64,000 nucleotides of DNA from Deinococcus koreensis (lineage in GTDB: Bacteria; Deinococcota; Deinococci; Deinococcales; Deinococcaceae): assembly GCF_002901445.1 (NCBI RefSeq), contig NZ_PPPD01000001.1:2362501-2426500 (forward strand). Reading direction: 5' to 3'. Position 1 is the first letter of the stretch. Every line of letters starts with the position of its first letter. This document shows positions 40,787 to 49,959 of the stretch, piece by piece. A program made the position numbers and the translations under genes. The notes under the pieces were generated by a model. The model saw only the letters and a program-made list of their open reading frames with translations. It was not told the origin of the DNA and did no database searches.

Positions 40787-42151
40787 CTATCCCAGCACCT
40801 CCGCCACTGCCGCCGCGAAGACCTCGCTGTGCCGATCCACGTCGGCCTCGGTGTGGAAGGGGCTGAGCAGCGCCATGTTGTGGAAGGGCGTGAGCAGGAT
40901 GCCCCGGTTGAGCGCATACAGGTGCATGAAGGCGTCCAGGTCGGCGTCGATGGCGGCCGCCGCCTGCGCCCCGTTCCTCGGCGGCGGGCAGAACCAGTAT
41001 TCGGCGCGGCTGCCGAGCTGCTGCACGCTCCAGCCCAGGCCGTGGCGGTCGATGGTGGCCTGCACGCCCTGCGCCCAGCGCGCGGCCAGGGGAATGGTCA
41101 GGGCGAAGTCCTCCTCCCGCAGCGCGTTTGCCAGGGTGGCGCGCATGGCGGCCAGGGCCAGGGCGTTGCCGGTCAGCGTGCCGCCCAGGCCGCTCACGTC
41201 CACGTCGTCGCTGCGAAGGAAGCTGTCCAGCGCGTCGGCAATGGGCTGGGTCATGGCATAGGCGGCGGCCGGCATCCCACCGCCGATGGGTTTGCCGATC
41301 ACGAAGAAGTCCGGCTCCAGGCCCCACTCGCGCGTAGCGCCGCCCGGCCCCAGGCAGATGGTGTGGGTCTCGTCGATCACCAGATACGCGCCGTACCGGG
41401 TGCACAGCGCCCGCAGCCCCGCCAGGAAGCCCTCGTCCGGCGGCACGATGCCGATGTTGGTGAGAGCGGGCTCGGTCAGCACGGCCGCCACGTCCCCCTG
41501 CCGGAGCTGCGCCTCCACTGAATCCAGGTCGTTGAACTGCGCCACGCGCGCGATCTCTGCCGGCGGCACCGCCCAGCCCAGGTTGCCGGGGCGCGGGATA
41601 ACGTGCCCGGCAGCGTCTACGGTCACCAGACTCTCGTCCACCGTGCCGTGGTAGCTGTAATCGAAGACCAGCACCTTGCGCCTGCCCGTCAGTTGCCGCG
41701 CCAGACGCAGCACGAAGCGGTTGGCGTCGGTGGCGGTCATGGCGAACTGCCACCTCGCCATGCCGAAGCGGCGATGCAGTTCGGCCGCCACCCAGGCGGC
41801 GTCCCCCGAGGGCAGCATGGTCGTGATGCCCCGCCGGGCCTGCGCCGAGAGGGCGTCCGCGACCACGCTCAGCCCGTGGCCGGTCATGGCCCCGGTGTCG
41901 CCCAGGCAGAAGTCGATGAAGTCGTGCCCGTCGGCGTCGCGGAAGTGCGCGCCCTGCGCCCCCGTGAAAAAGAGCGGGTGGTCGCCGGGCCAGCGTGTCA
42001 TCCAGGGCATCGGCACGCCCGAGAGCAGGTGGGCGCCAGCCTCGCGCGCCAGGGCGGCCGACTCCCTGTTCCGGTCGCGGAAGCTTTGCCGCTCGCGTTC
42101 ATGCAGGGCGTGCAGGCGGGCGCGGTCGATGGTGGGGGAGAGGGTGGGCAT
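40787..42151 (-). CDS. Class III aminotransferase, glutamate-1-semialdehyde-aminotransferase-like
   Basis: 454 residues. The PLP fold is clear: HDFIDFCLGDTGAMTGHG, YHGTVDESLVTVD, YLVIDETHTICLGPGG and FFVIGKPIGGGMPAAA, where Lys287 would bind PLP. The overall pattern resembles HemL-type mutases more than GABA aminotransferases, but the operon context (polyamine uptake and an aminoaldehyde dehydrogenase) suggests a catabolic amine substrate. AGGAGG precedes the ATG. It is the last gene of the potABCD-type operon. Confidence 0.82.
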   Translation of the reverse strand: MPTLSPTIDRARLHALHERERQSFRDRNRESAALAREAGAHLLSGVPMPWMTRWPGDHPLFFTGAQGAHFRDADGHDFIDFCLGDTGAMTGHGLSVVADALSAQARRGITTMLPSGDAAWVAAELHRRFGMARWQFAMTATDANRFVLRLARQLTGRRKVLVFDYSYHGTVDESLVTVDAAGHVIPRPGNLGWAVPPAEIARVAQFNDLDSVEAQLRQGDVAAVLTEPALTNIGIVPPDEGFLAGLRALCTRYGAYLVIDETHTICLGPGGATREWGLEPDFFVIGKPIGGGMPAAAYAMTQPIADALDSFLRSDDVDVSGLGGTLTGNALALAAMRATLANALREEDFALTIPLAARWAQGVQATIDRHGLGWSVQQLGSRAEYWFCPPPRNGAQAAAAIDADLDAFMHLYALNRGILLTPFHNMALLSPFHTEADVDRHSEVFAAAVAEVLG

Positions 42152-42207
42152 GGGGGCCTCCTGTTGGGGTGCGGGCCATGGGGGCTGGGTCGCGGGGTAG
42201 GGGTCAG

Positions 42208-42232
42208 GAGCTATGAGCTCTGGGCTATGAGC
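42208..42232. repeat. Short repeat of GAGCTATGAGCTC type
   Basis: GAGCTATGAGC, TCTG and GGCTATGAGC form a degenerate direct and inverted repeat between the aminotransferase and dehydrogenase genes. A related GCTCATAGCCCATAGCTC sits before eutB near 54572. Confidence 0.55.
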
Positions 42233-42260
42233 AAGATGTCTCTTTCACAGCTCACAGCCC

Positions 42261-43703
42261 TCAGTGCTTCACCATCACATGCCGCACCACCGAATAGTCC
42301 TCCAGCGCGTACGAACTCAGATCCTTGCCGTAGCCGCTCTGCTTGAAGCCCCCGTGCGGCATCTCGGAGACCAGCATGAAGTGGGTGTTGACCCAGGTCG
42401 CGCCGTACTGGAGCTGGGCGCTGACCCGCATCGCCCGCCCCGTGTGGTTCGTCCAGACCGAGCTGGCGAGGCCGTAGTCCGAGTCGTTGGCCCAGGTCAC
42501 GGCCTCGTCCTCGGTCTCGAAGCGGGTCACGCTCACCACCGGCCCGAAGACCTCGCGGCGCACGATCTCGTCGTCCTGGCGGGCGCCGGCGATCACGGTG
42601 GGGGCATAGAAGAAGCCGCCGCCCTGGCCCGCCGAGCCGCCCGCGACGACCTCCACATGCTTCAGCTCGCGCGCCCGATCCACGAAGCCCGCCACCCGGT
42701 CACGCTGCGCGGCGCTGACCAGCGGCCCCATCTCCGTGCCGTCCTGGCGCTGGCTGCCGACCTGAATGGAGCCCACGGCGTCGGCCAGGGCGGCCACCAG
42801 CCGGTCGTAGATGCCCTTCTGGGCGTAGACCCGGCAGGCGGCGGTGCAGTCCTGGCCCGCGTTGTAGTAGCCGAAGACCTTGATGCCCTCGACCACGGCG
42901 TCCAGATCGGCGTCGTCGAACACGAGCACCGGGGCCTTGCCGCCCAGTTCCAGGTGGGTGCGCTTGATGCCCGTGCGGGCCGCCTCCAGCACATGCTGTC
43001 CGGTGGCGACCGAGCCCGTGACCGAGACCATCCGCACGTCCGGGTGGTTGATCAGGCGCGAGCCCACCGTGCCGCCCAGCCCGCTCACCACGTTCACCAC
43101 GCCGGGCGGCAATAACTCGGCCATCTTCCGCGCCAGGTGCAGGGTGGTCAGCGGCGTCATCTCCGAGGGCTTGAGCACCACGGTATTGCCCGCCGCCAGC
43201 GCGGGCGCGAGCTTCCAGGCGGCCATCATCAGCGGGTAGTTCCACGGCGCGATGGAGGCGACCACGCCCACCGGATCGCGCCGGATGAAGGAGGTGTGGC
43301 CCGCCATGTATTCGCCCGCCAGCGCGCCCGTCAGGGTGCGGCAGGCCCCGGCGAAGTAGCGGAAGGTGTCCGAGATGGCCGGGAGTTCGTCGGCCAGCGC
43401 GGCGCCGTAGGGCTTGCCCGCGTTGTCCGATTCCAGCGCGGCGTAGGTCTCCTGATCGGCGTCGATGGCGTCGGCCAGGGCCAGCAGGGCGGCCGCGCGG
43501 TCTTTGGGCGGCGTGGCGGCCCAGGCGGAGAACGCCCCTCTGGCGGCGGCCACGGCGGCGTCGACCTGTTCGTCACTGGCCTGGGGTACCTGCGTCAGCG
43601 TCTGGCCGGTGGCGGGGTCGAGCACGTCCAGCGCCGCGCCCGTGCCGTTCACGAGTTCGCCGCCGATGAGGAGCTGGGTGGGAAGGGTGGTGGATGTGGT
43701 CAT
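42261..43703 (-). CDS. Aminobutyraldehyde/aminoaldehyde dehydrogenase
   Basis: 480 residues from the ATG at 43703 with AGGAGG upstream. NAD-dependent aldehyde dehydrogenase: [20 protein letters not shown] (cofactor binding), [25 protein letters not shown] (general base glutamate) and [15 protein letters not shown] (catalytic Cys286). The GQDCTA variant and the sequence near the C-terminus ([18 protein letters not shown]) favour the gamma-aminobutyraldehyde group. It would oxidise the aldehyde formed from putrescine to GABA. It lies in the polyamine transporter operon. Confidence 0.85.
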   Translation of the reverse strand: MTTSTTLPTQLLIGGELVNGTGAALDVLDPATGQTLTQVPQASDEQVDAAVAAARGAFSAWAATPPKDRAAALLALADAIDADQETYAALESDNAGKPYGAALADELPAISDTFRYFAGACRTLTGALAGEYMAGHTSFIRRDPVGVVASIAPWNYPLMMAAWKLAPALAAGNTVVLKPSEMTPLTTLHLARKMAELLPPGVVNVVSGLGGTVGSRLINHPDVRMVSVTGSVATGQHVLEAARTGIKRTHLELGGKAPVLVFDDADLDAVVEGIKVFGYYNAGQDCTAACRVYAQKGIYDRLVAALADAVGSIQVGSQRQDGTEMGPLVSAAQRDRVAGFVDRARELKHVEVVAGGSAGQGGGFFYAPTVIAGARQDDEIVRREVFGPVVSVTRFETEDEAVTWANDSDYGLASSVWTNHTGRAMRVSAQLQYGATWVNTHFMLVSEMPHGGFKQSGYGKDLSSYALEDYSVVRHVMVKH

Positions 43704-43752
43704 GGGGAGCCTCCTGGGAAAAGGGTGGGATGGATTAGGCAGCGCGGAAGGC

Positions 43753-43891
43753 GACCCCTCTGCTTCGCAGCTCTGCGAGTCCGCCCCTCCGGGGCACCTC
43801 CCCTTAAAAGGGAGGCAAGGAAAAGCCCGAGTGGCAGACCCTTCTTGGCTCCCTCTCGAGGGGAGCTGGCCGCGCAGCGGACTGAGGGGTT
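43753..43891. repeat. Palindromic repeat element, copy B
   Basis: Begins GACCCCTCTGCTTCGCAGCT and ends with GAGCTGGCCGCGCAGCGGAC followed by TGAGGGGTT, with paired CCTCCCCTT/AAGGGAGG arms. About 139 bases, lying between the permease and dehydrogenase genes of the polyamine operon. Confidence 0.82.
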
Positions 43892-43902
43892 TCCCTTGAC
43901 CC

Positions 43903-44712
43903 TCACGTCCCCTTCCCCGCTCCACTCGGATCATCCGTGCCCAGGGTCAGGCGCTGGGCGAGCAGGATCGGCACGAAGGTCACGGCCATGACGATCAGGG
44001 CGACGACGTTCGTCACCGGGCGCTGGCGGGGCTTGAAGAGTTCGCCGTAGAGCCAGATGGGGAGGGTCTGCTGAGGGCCGGCGGTGAAGGTCGTGACGAT
44101 CACCTCGTCGAAGCTGAGCGCGAAGGAGAGCAGGCCGCCCGCCAGCAGCGCGGTCGCCAGATGCGGCAGCAATACGTAGCGGAAGGTCTGCGCGGGGCGG
44201 GCACCCAGGTCGGCGCTGGCCTCCAGCTGCGAGGCCGAGAGCCGCCGCAGCCGCGCCGAGACGTTGTTGTAGATGGTCACGATGCAAAACGTCGCGTGCC
44301 CGATGATGATGGTCGCCACGCCCGGCGACACGCCCAGCCGCCGCAGGGACACCAGCAGCGCCAATCCCGTCACGATCCCCGGCAGCGCGATGGGCAGCAC
44401 GGTCAGCAGCGTGATCGCTCCCTGCCCCCGGAAGCGCGTGCGGGTCATGGCGAAGGCCAGCAGCGTGCCCAGCACGAGCGCGATGGCGGTCGCGCCCAGC
44501 GCCACGCGCACGCTCAGCCACAGCGCGGCCCACATGTCCTGGCGGGCGAAGGCCACCGCGAACCATTTCGTGGTCAGGCCCGGCGGCGGGAAGGCGTAGG
44601 TGCGGTCTTCGGTGGTGAAGGCGTACAGCGCGATCAGGGCCAGCGGGAAGTGCAGGAACAGCAGGCCGGCGCCGGCCGCGAGGCGCAGGGGCCAGGAGGA
44701 AGAGGAGGTCAT
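43903..44712 (-). CDS. Polyamine ABC transporter permease, PotC/PotI-like
   Basis: 269 residues, about six membrane segments, starting [20 protein letters not shown]. The permease signature for docking the ATPase is [20 protein letters not shown]. Preceding [20 protein letters not shown] is typical of spermidine/putrescine permease subunits. It is the second permease of the system. The gene is separated from potH by 204 bases holding repeat copy C, so its expression may be lower; the ribosome site is weak (AAGG). Confidence 0.88.
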   Translation of the reverse strand: MTSSSSWPLRLAAGAGLLFLHFPLALIALYAFTTEDRTYAFPPPGLTTKWFAVAFARQDMWAALWLSVRVALGATAIALVLGTLLAFAMTRTRFRGQGAITLLTVLPIALPGIVTGLALLVSLRRLGVSPGVATIIIGHATFCIVTIYNNVSARLRRLSASQLEASADLGARPAQTFRYVLLPHLATALLAGGLLSFALSFDEVIVTTFTAGPQQTLPIWLYGELFKPRQRPVTNVVALIVMAVTFVPILLAQRLTLGTDDPSGAGKGT

Positions 44713-44748
44713 GGGCGGGGCCTTGGGGTGGACGGTGGCGCCGTGTGC

Positions 44749-44908
44749 GACCCCTCTGCTTCGCAGCTCTGCGAGTCCGGCGCTCCGCGCCACCTCCCCT
44801 TACAAGGGAGGCAAGGAAAAGCCCGAGTGGCACGTCCTTCTTGGCTCCCTTTTGAGGGGAGCTGTTCGCGGAGCGGACTAGCTGGTACAGCTGCGAAGCA
44901 GGGGGGTT
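44749..44908. repeat. Palindromic repeat element, copy C
   Basis: GACCCCTCTGCTTCGCAGCT at one end and a CAGCTGCGAAGCAGGGGGGTT end at the other give an outer inverted repeat. The inner arms CCTCCCCTTACAAGGGAGG and GGCTCCCTTTTGAGGGGAGC match the other copies. It fills most of the gap between the two permease genes. Confidence 0.82.
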
Positions 44909-44916
44909 TCTTTTGC

Positions 44917-45840
44917 CTACAGCGCATCGAACGCCCCCAGTCTCCGCGCCAGACTCAGGTACAGCGTCACGATCACGATGGGCACCACCGAGAACGCCGC
45001 CGCCAGCGGGAGGTTGTTCGCCGCCCCCTGCTGCGTGTACACCATCTGCCCGATGAAGAAGCCCGGCGCCCCGACCACGGACGGGATGATGTAGTCCCCC
45101 AGCGTGAGGCTGAAGGTGAAGATGCTGCCCGCTGCCAGCCCCGGCAGCGCCAGCGGCAGCAGCACGCGGCGGAAGGTCTGGGCTGGGCGTGCCCCGAGGT
45201 CGGCACTCGCCTGGAGCAGACTGGCGGGCACCCGCTCCAGCGCGGCCTGCAGGGGCAGGATCATGTACGGCAGCCACACGTACACGAACACCAGGAACAT
45301 CCCCAGCGAGGAGTTCGCCAGACTCGTGCCGCCGATGCCGGGTGTGGCGAGCAGCGCGTCCAGGGCGCCGCCCAGCCCGAGCCGGTTGGCGAAGTAGCGG
45401 ATCACGCCCTCCTGCGCCAGGATCAGCCGCCACGCATACACGCGCACGAGGTAACTGGCCCACAGCGGCAGCGTGACCAGCAGCAGCAGCGTGGCCTTGC
45501 GCGGCCCCCGCGAACGGGCGATCAGCAGCGCGACCGGAAAGGCGATCAGCGCGCAGGCGACCGTGACCGCCACGCTCATGACCAGCGTCCGCCGAATGAT
45601 GTCGAGGTTGGAGGGCACGAACAGCGCCTGAAAGGACGCCAGCGTGGAGCCCGGCAGCACCTGTCCGGTGAAGTCGTCCACAGACCGGAAGCTGTAGCTC
45701 AGCAGGCCCAGCAGCGAGCCCAGATACAGCACGCCCAGCCACAGCAGCGGCGGAATGAGCAGCAGCAGCGGCCAGCGCGGGGTGCGGCGTCCGCTGCGGA
45801 CAGGGCGGCCCGCCCCCAGCGCGGAGGGAGGAGCGCTCAC
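44917..45840 (-). CDS. Polyamine ABC transporter permease, PotB/PotH-like
   Basis: 307 residues, six membrane segments; the N-terminus after a short basic region is PLLLLIPPLLWLGVLYLGSL. The ATPase-docking loop reads [20 protein letters not shown] and the preceding segment LVFVYVWLPYMILPLQAALE is typical of PotB/PotH. The GTG start at 45840 overlaps the ATPase gene stop by 4 bases, so both are co-translated. It forms the translocation pore with the downstream permease. Confidence 0.88.
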   Translation of the reverse strand: MSAPPSALGAGRPVRSGRRTPRWPLLLLIPPLLWLGVLYLGSLLGLLSYSFRSVDDFTGQVLPGSTLASFQALFVPSNLDIIRRTLVMSVAVTVACALIAFPVALLIARSRGPRKATLLLLVTLPLWASYLVRVYAWRLILAQEGVIRYFANRLGLGGALDALLATPGIGGTSLANSSLGMFLVFVYVWLPYMILPLQAALERVPASLLQASADLGARPAQTFRRVLLPLALPGLAAGSIFTFSLTLGDYIIPSVVGAPGFFIGQMVYTQQGAANNLPLAAAFSVVPIVIVTLYLSLARRLGAFDAL

Positions 45841-46943
45841 GCCTCCGGCTCCAGCGCCCTGAGGTCGGTGGGGTCGTAGGCCAGCGTCACCGGGTCGCCG
45901 GGGCGCAGGTCGGCCGGGCCGCCGGGCAGGTGGGCCACGACACTCTGGCCACCGTCCAGTTCGGCTTCCAGCTTGGTGTACGCGCCCTGGTAGCCCGCGC
46001 CGATGACCCGCCCGGTCAGGTGGGGGCCGGGCGCGTCCGGCGAGGTCAGGCGCAGCCGTTCGGGGCGCAGGGCGTACTGGGCCGCCCCGCCCGCCGTCCC
46101 CAGCACGCCCGCCGGCAGCACGTTGGCGCCGCCCACGAAGTCCGCGACAAAGGCCGTGCGCGGGTGGTCGTAGAGGTTCTGCGGGGTGTCCTCCTGCACC
46201 ACGCGGCCGTCACGGAACACGGCCACGCGGTCGCTGAGGCTCAGGGCCTCGCCCTGGTCGTGGGTCACGTAGATGCAGGTCAGCCCCAGCGTGCGGTGCA
46301 GGGCGCGCAGCTCGCTCTGCATGGCCTCGCGCAGCTTCAGATCGAGAGCCCCCAGAGGCTCGTCCAGCAGCAGCAGTTTCGGCGCGTGGGCCAGCGCGCG
46401 GGCCAGCGCCACCCGCTGCCGCTGCCCGCCCGAGAGCTGAGAGACCCGCCGCCCGGCGAAGCCCGGCAGATGCACGAGTTCCAGCAGTTCCCCGGCGCGG
46501 CGCTCCTGCTCGGCCTTCGGGCGACCGCGCACGGTCAGCGGATAGGCCACGTTCTGCCCGACCGTCATGTGCGGAAACAGCGCGTAGTCCTGAAACACGG
46601 TGTTCACCGGGCGGTCGTAGGCGGGCTGGTGGGTCGCGTCCTGGCCGAACAGATGCACCGTGCCGCTGCCTGGGGTCTCGAAGCCCGCGATCAGTCGCAG
46701 GCAGGTGGTCTTGCCGCTGCCCGACGGCCCCAGCAGCGAATAGAACTCGCCGGGCCGCACCGAGAGCTGCACCCCGCGCACGACCATGTTCGCGCCGTAG
46801 CTGAGGCTCACGCCGCGCAGCTCGGCGGCGGGGGTGTCCGAATCTGGCTGATTCCTGGCCTGATTTACGGTTGGGGTCATGGTATGGGCCAGAGAGGGCG
46901 CCGGATCATCGTGAATCGTTCCTTTCTTGTCCAGCACGTCCAT
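45837..46943 (-). CDS. potA: Polyamine ABC transporter ATP-binding protein, PotA-like
   Basis: 368 residues from the ATG at 46943, or 347 from an ATG at 46880; neither has a good ribosome site. Walker A is LLGPSGSGKTTCLRL, the Q loop QDYALFPHM, the signature VSQLSGGQRQRVALARAL, Walker B KLLLLDEPLGALD and the switch histidine VTHDQGEA. The C-terminal TOBE-like domain (YALRPERLRLTS) is as in PotA. It energises uptake of spermidine or putrescine. It follows potD after 147 bases with tandem repeats and a strong hairpin. Confidence 0.93.
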   Translation of the reverse strand: MDVLDKKGTIHDDPAPSLAHTMTPTVNQARNQPDSDTPAAELRGVSLSYGANMVVRGVQLSVRPGEFYSLLGPSGSGKTTCLRLIAGFETPGSGTVHLFGQDATHQPAYDRPVNTVFQDYALFPHMTVGQNVAYPLTVRGRPKAEQERRAGELLELVHLPGFAGRRVSQLSGGQRQRVALARALAHAPKLLLLDEPLGALDLKLREAMQSELRALHRTLGLTCIYVTHDQGEALSLSDRVAVFRDGRVVQEDTPQNLYDHPRTAFVADFVGGANVLPAGVLGTAGGAAQYALRPERLRLTSPDAPGPHLTGRVIGAGYQGAYTKLEAELDGGQSVVAHLPGGPADLRPGDPVTLAYDPTDLRALEPEA

Positions 46944-46955
46944 GTCGATGTTTCA

Positions 46956-47000
46956 CCACTTGGCTGTCCGCCACTTGACTGGGTGCCACTTGTCTGTGTG
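46956..47000 (-). repeat. Three 15-bp tandem repeats with CCACTTG before the ATPase gene
   Basis: CCACTTG begins at 46956, 46971 and 46986, each followed by a diverged octamer. On the minus strand the CAAGTGG copies lie immediately before the ATPase start. A stop codon in frame upstream of the ATG shows that they are not part of that protein. Confidence 0.7.
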
Positions 47001-47018
47001 AGGGGGTCTCCTGGAACA

Positions 47019-47063
47019 GGGGCAGGGGAGACCGTCTGGAGACCAGACCCGCTCCCCTGCCCG
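47019..47063 (-). terminator. Strong hairpin between potD and potA
   Basis: GGGCAGGGGAG pairs with CTCCCCTGCCC around an inner CGTCTGG/CCAGAC pair. It follows the binding-protein stop by about 27 bases and lacks a T-run, so it may stabilise the potD message and reduce downstream transcription, a common feature between binding protein and membrane subunits. Confidence 0.65.
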
Positions 47064-47090
47064 TCACCAGATCGGAGCTGTCAACCCGTC

Positions 47091-48251
47091 TTACTTCCCG
47101 CCCTGGATGGCGATGTAGTCGCTGACCCAGCGGCTGTAGGGCACGCAACTTCCCTGGGTCGCGCACTTGCTGACCGGCGTGCGCCAGAACCAGATCTTGT
47201 CGAACTCGTTGTAGCCGTTGGTGGTGCAGCCCTCCTTGCCGAGCAGTTCGCTGGCCGTGCAGCCCTTCTGGGCGGCGGGCAGCGAGCCGAACCAGGCGGC
47301 CACGTCGCCCTGCACCTTGGGGGTCAGGCTGTGCTCCATCCAGCGGTAGGCGCAGTTGGGGTTTTTCGCGGTGGTGGAGAGCATGGTGGTGTCGGCCCAG
47401 CCGGTCGCGCCCTCGGCGGGTACGGTGCTCGCCACGGCCTGCTTGTTGGCCTGCAGGGTGTTCACCTGGAAGGGCCAGGTGGGCGAGAGCGCGGTGCCCT
47501 CGTTGGTGAAGTCCTGCACCTGGGCGTTGGCGTCGTTCCAGTAGCGCTGCACCAGCGGGCGCTGCTGCCGCAGCAGGGCCAGCACCGCCGCGTACTGCTT
47601 CTCGCTGAGTTCGTATGGGTTCTTGATGCCCAGGGCGGGCTGGGTCTTCATCAGGTACAGCGCGGCGTCGGCGAGGTAGATGGGGCCGTAGTAGGCCTGC
47701 ACGCGGCCCTTGTTGCTCTTGCCGTCGGGCAGGGTCTGTTCCTTGAAGATCACGCTCCAGCTTTTCGGCGCCGTCTTGAAGACCTTGGTGGAGTACATCA
47801 GCACGTTGGGGCCCCACTGGTAAGGCACGCCGTAGGTCAGGCCGCCGACCGTGTGCCAGGGGGCTTTTTGCAGCTTGGGATTGACTGTGGAGAACGAGGG
47901 GATCAGCTTCAGGTTGATGGGCTGCACCTTGCCGCCCGCGATCAGCCGCACCGAGGCGTCGCCCGAGGCGGTCACGAGGTCGTAGCCGCCCTGGTTCATG
48001 AGCGAGACCATCTCGTCGGAGGAGCCGGCGGTCTTCACCGACACCTTGCAGCCGGTCTGCTTCTCGAAACCGGTCACCCAGTCGTAGGCCTTGTCGGATT
48101 CGCCGCGCTCGATGTAGCCGGCCCAGGCGACGATCGAGAGCTGCCCCTCGTTCTTGCCCAGGGCGGACATCATGTTCGTGGCGGCCTGCGCCTGGGCCAG
48201 GGGCGACAGGATCAGGGACAGGGCGGCGGTCAGGACAGCAGTACGTTTCAT
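47091..48251 (-). CDS. potD: Polyamine-binding periplasmic protein, PotD/PotF-like
   Basis: 386 residues from the ATG at 48251 with AGGAG upstream. A signal peptide MKRTAVLTAALSLILSPLAQ ends near AQA. The mature part has LSIVAWAGYIERGESDKAYD, GYDLVTASGDASVRLI and YGVPYQWGPNVLMYS, the spermidine/putrescine-binding fold. Ligand preference cannot be fixed from sequence. It captures the amine and delivers it to the permease pair. Four cysteines near the C-terminus could form disulfides. Confidence 0.9.
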   Translation of the reverse strand: MKRTAVLTAALSLILSPLAQAQAATNMMSALGKNEGQLSIVAWAGYIERGESDKAYDWVTGFEKQTGCKVSVKTAGSSDEMVSLMNQGGYDLVTASGDASVRLIAGGKVQPINLKLIPSFSTVNPKLQKAPWHTVGGLTYGVPYQWGPNVLMYSTKVFKTAPKSWSVIFKEQTLPDGKSNKGRVQAYYGPIYLADAALYLMKTQPALGIKNPYELSEKQYAAVLALLRQQRPLVQRYWNDANAQVQDFTNEGTALSPTWPFQVNTLQANKQAVASTVPAEGATGWADTTMLSTTAKNPNCAYRWMEHSLTPKVQGDVAAWFGSLPAAQKGCTASELLGKEGCTTNGYNEFDKIWFWRTPVSKCATQGSCVPYSRWVSDYIAIQGGK

Positions 48252-48303
48252 AGAACTCCTCCGGATGAACGTGGGGATGGGACGGGGGTCGGCCACGGCG
48301 GGG

Positions 48304-49752
48304 CTACTCGCCGGGCAGGGGGCGGCCAGTGACTTCCTGAACTGCGACTTCGTGAACTGTGACTTCGTGTCCCAGAGTATCCGGTGCGCCGCGTTTGAAC
48401 AGCGCACTCAGGACGAAATAGGCCACGGGCCCGGACAGCAGCAGGGCGCCCGCCAGCGTCAGGAACTGGGCCCCCTCCTCCAGCACGGTGCCGCGCACCG
48501 CCAGCACGATGATCGTGGCGGGCAGCAGCGCCAGGAAGATCACGAAGGGCAGGCCGCCGGGGATCCGGAAGGGCCGCACCATCTCCGGCGCCCTGACCCG
48601 CAGCACGATCAGCGCGATGAACTGCAGGATCAGGCTGACCCCGTAGAGCAGCACGGTGGTGACCAGCAGCAGATCGAAGGCGCCGAAGGCCAGAACTGCG
48701 TAGACCACCGAGACCAGCACGATCGAGCGGAAGGGCGTGCCGTAGACCGGGTGACGCTCGACGTAGCGCTGCGGCAGGTAGCGGTCGGCGGCGAACACGA
48801 AGGGCAGCCGTGAGTTCGAGAGCACCATCGCGTTGAACAGGCCCATGGCGCAGAACATCCCGCCCAGCGCCACCCAGATGCCCAAAGCGCGCCCACCGAC
48901 CGCGCTCGCCAGCTCGGGGAAGCCGGCGGTGTCGCCCCAGGCCTTCCAGTCGGTGCCGCCGATCAGGCCCGCCACGACGGGCAGCAGGTAGCCCAGGATC
49001 ACCAGCGGCAGCGCGATCAGCATGGCTTTGGGGATGACCTTCAGCGGATTCTTGATCTCCTCCAGTACGGTGCTGATGCCGTCCCAGCCGAGGTAGTTGT
49101 ACATCACGACGAAGAGCCCCAGCCCGAAGGCCCCGAACAGGCCGGTCTCGGGCGGCGTCGCGGGCAGCCAGAAGGGCAGAGGGTTGGCGATCCATTTTGC
49201 CGCCGCGATCACGAACATCACGATGAAGGGCACGAAGACCATCACCGCGAAGAGCTTGCTGGAATCGCCGACCGCCTTGGCGCCGCGGATGTTGAGCCGC
49301 GCGAAGAAGATGATCAGCGCCACGGCGACCAGCCACCCCAGGAAGGCGTTCCTGTCCAGGATGTCGATCCCGAAGGCGAGGTTCAGGAAGGAACTGGTGT
49401 AGTCGCGGAACAGCGCGGCGAAACTGGCCGCGATCACCACGCCGTAGAGCCAGGCCGTCCAGCCCTGGCAAAAGCCCCAGAAGCGCCCCAGCGCGCGCTT
49501 GACCCAGACGTAGTAGCCGCCCTCGACCGGCATGGCGGTGGCGAGCTCGGTGACCATCAGCACGGTGGGAATACTCCAGATGAAGGGCGTGAGCAGCACC
49601 AGGATCAGCGCCATGCCGGGGGCCGAGGAGCCCACCAGCCCCTCGATGCCGAAGGCGCCGCCGGCGACGGCGAAGTAGATCACCATGACCACCCCGCCCA
49701 GGCCGAGCTTGGACGGAGCGGGGGCGGAGCTGGCGACAGGCTGTACGGTCAT
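48304..49752 (-). CDS. APC-family amino acid/polyamine permease
   Basis: 482 residues from the ATG at 49752, with twelve membrane segments. The first segment GLGGVVMVIYFAVAGGAFGIEG and the following PFIWSIPTVLMVTELATAMP and EGGYYVWVKRALG are typical of the APC superfamily members that take up amino acids or polyamines. The tail repeats V-x-E-V (TVHEVAVQEVTG), encoded by 15-base tandem units at about 48332-48372. It is the first gene of the amine operon, divergent from the PucR regulator, which probably controls it. Confidence 0.88.
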   Translation of the reverse strand: MTVQPVASSAPAPSKLGLGGVVMVIYFAVAGGAFGIEGLVGSSAPGMALILVLLTPFIWSIPTVLMVTELATAMPVEGGYYVWVKRALGRFWGFCQGWTAWLYGVVIAASFAALFRDYTSSFLNLAFGIDILDRNAFLGWLVAVALIIFFARLNIRGAKAVGDSSKLFAVMVFVPFIVMFVIAAAKWIANPLPFWLPATPPETGLFGAFGLGLFVVMYNYLGWDGISTVLEEIKNPLKVIPKAMLIALPLVILGYLLPVVAGLIGGTDWKAWGDTAGFPELASAVGGRALGIWVALGGMFCAMGLFNAMVLSNSRLPFVFAADRYLPQRYVERHPVYGTPFRSIVLVSVVYAVLAFGAFDLLLVTTVLLYGVSLILQFIALIVLRVRAPEMVRPFRIPGGLPFVIFLALLPATIIVLAVRGTVLEEGAQFLTLAGALLLSGPVAYFVLSALFKRGAPDTLGHEVTVHEVAVQEVTGRPLPGE

Positions 49753-49804
49753 AGGAACCTCGCGGGGGGAGCGTGGGTGGACTGACCTGGGCACGTGGCG
49801 TATG

Positions 49805-49845
49805 GAACGTGGTTTAACGAAGCCTAAAGGGACAGGTTCAGCATA
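49805..49845 (-). promoter_or_regulatory. Candidate PucR-type box and -10 box of the permease operon
   Basis: GAACGTGGTTTAA (49805-49817) matches about 10 of 13 positions of the recalled B. subtilis PucR box WWWCNTTGGTTAA. On the minus strand TATGCT (49840-49845) is a possible -10 box for the divergent permease. Both lie in the gap shared with the PucR-type regulator gene. Confidence 0.4.
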
Positions 49846-49908
49846 ACCTTGTGGCGGGCCTCCAATACCACGCCGCCCCGGCTGGAGGACGTTCACCATG
49901 TCGTGCTC

Positions 49909-49914
49909 TAAGCT
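49909..49914 (+). promoter_or_regulatory. -10 box TAAGCT of a leaderless transcript
   Basis: TAAGCT ends six bases before the ATG at 49921, which opens a 12-codon frame. No -35 box is evident. Confidence 0.5.
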
Positions 49915-49920
49915 GGGCCC

Positions 49921-49959
49921 ATGACTCGGGAGGTTCCATGCAGGTTCACGACGCGCTGA
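49921..49959 (+). CDS. Leaderless 12-residue leader ORF overlapping the PucR gene
   Basis: The frame MTREVPCRFTTR starts six bases after TAAGCT and runs over the start of the PucR gene, ending inside it. GGGAGG at 49928-49933 within it is the ribosome site for the regulator. Small size means the peptide itself may have no function; the arrangement matches the leader ORFs at 17256 and 19425. Confidence 0.45.
   Translation: MTREVPCRFTTR

Noticed and set aside
43741..44920. CRISPR-like appearance of repeat copies B and C
   Set aside because: The copies are palindromic, over 130 bases long, separated by genes and not regularly spaced, so they are not a CRISPR array.
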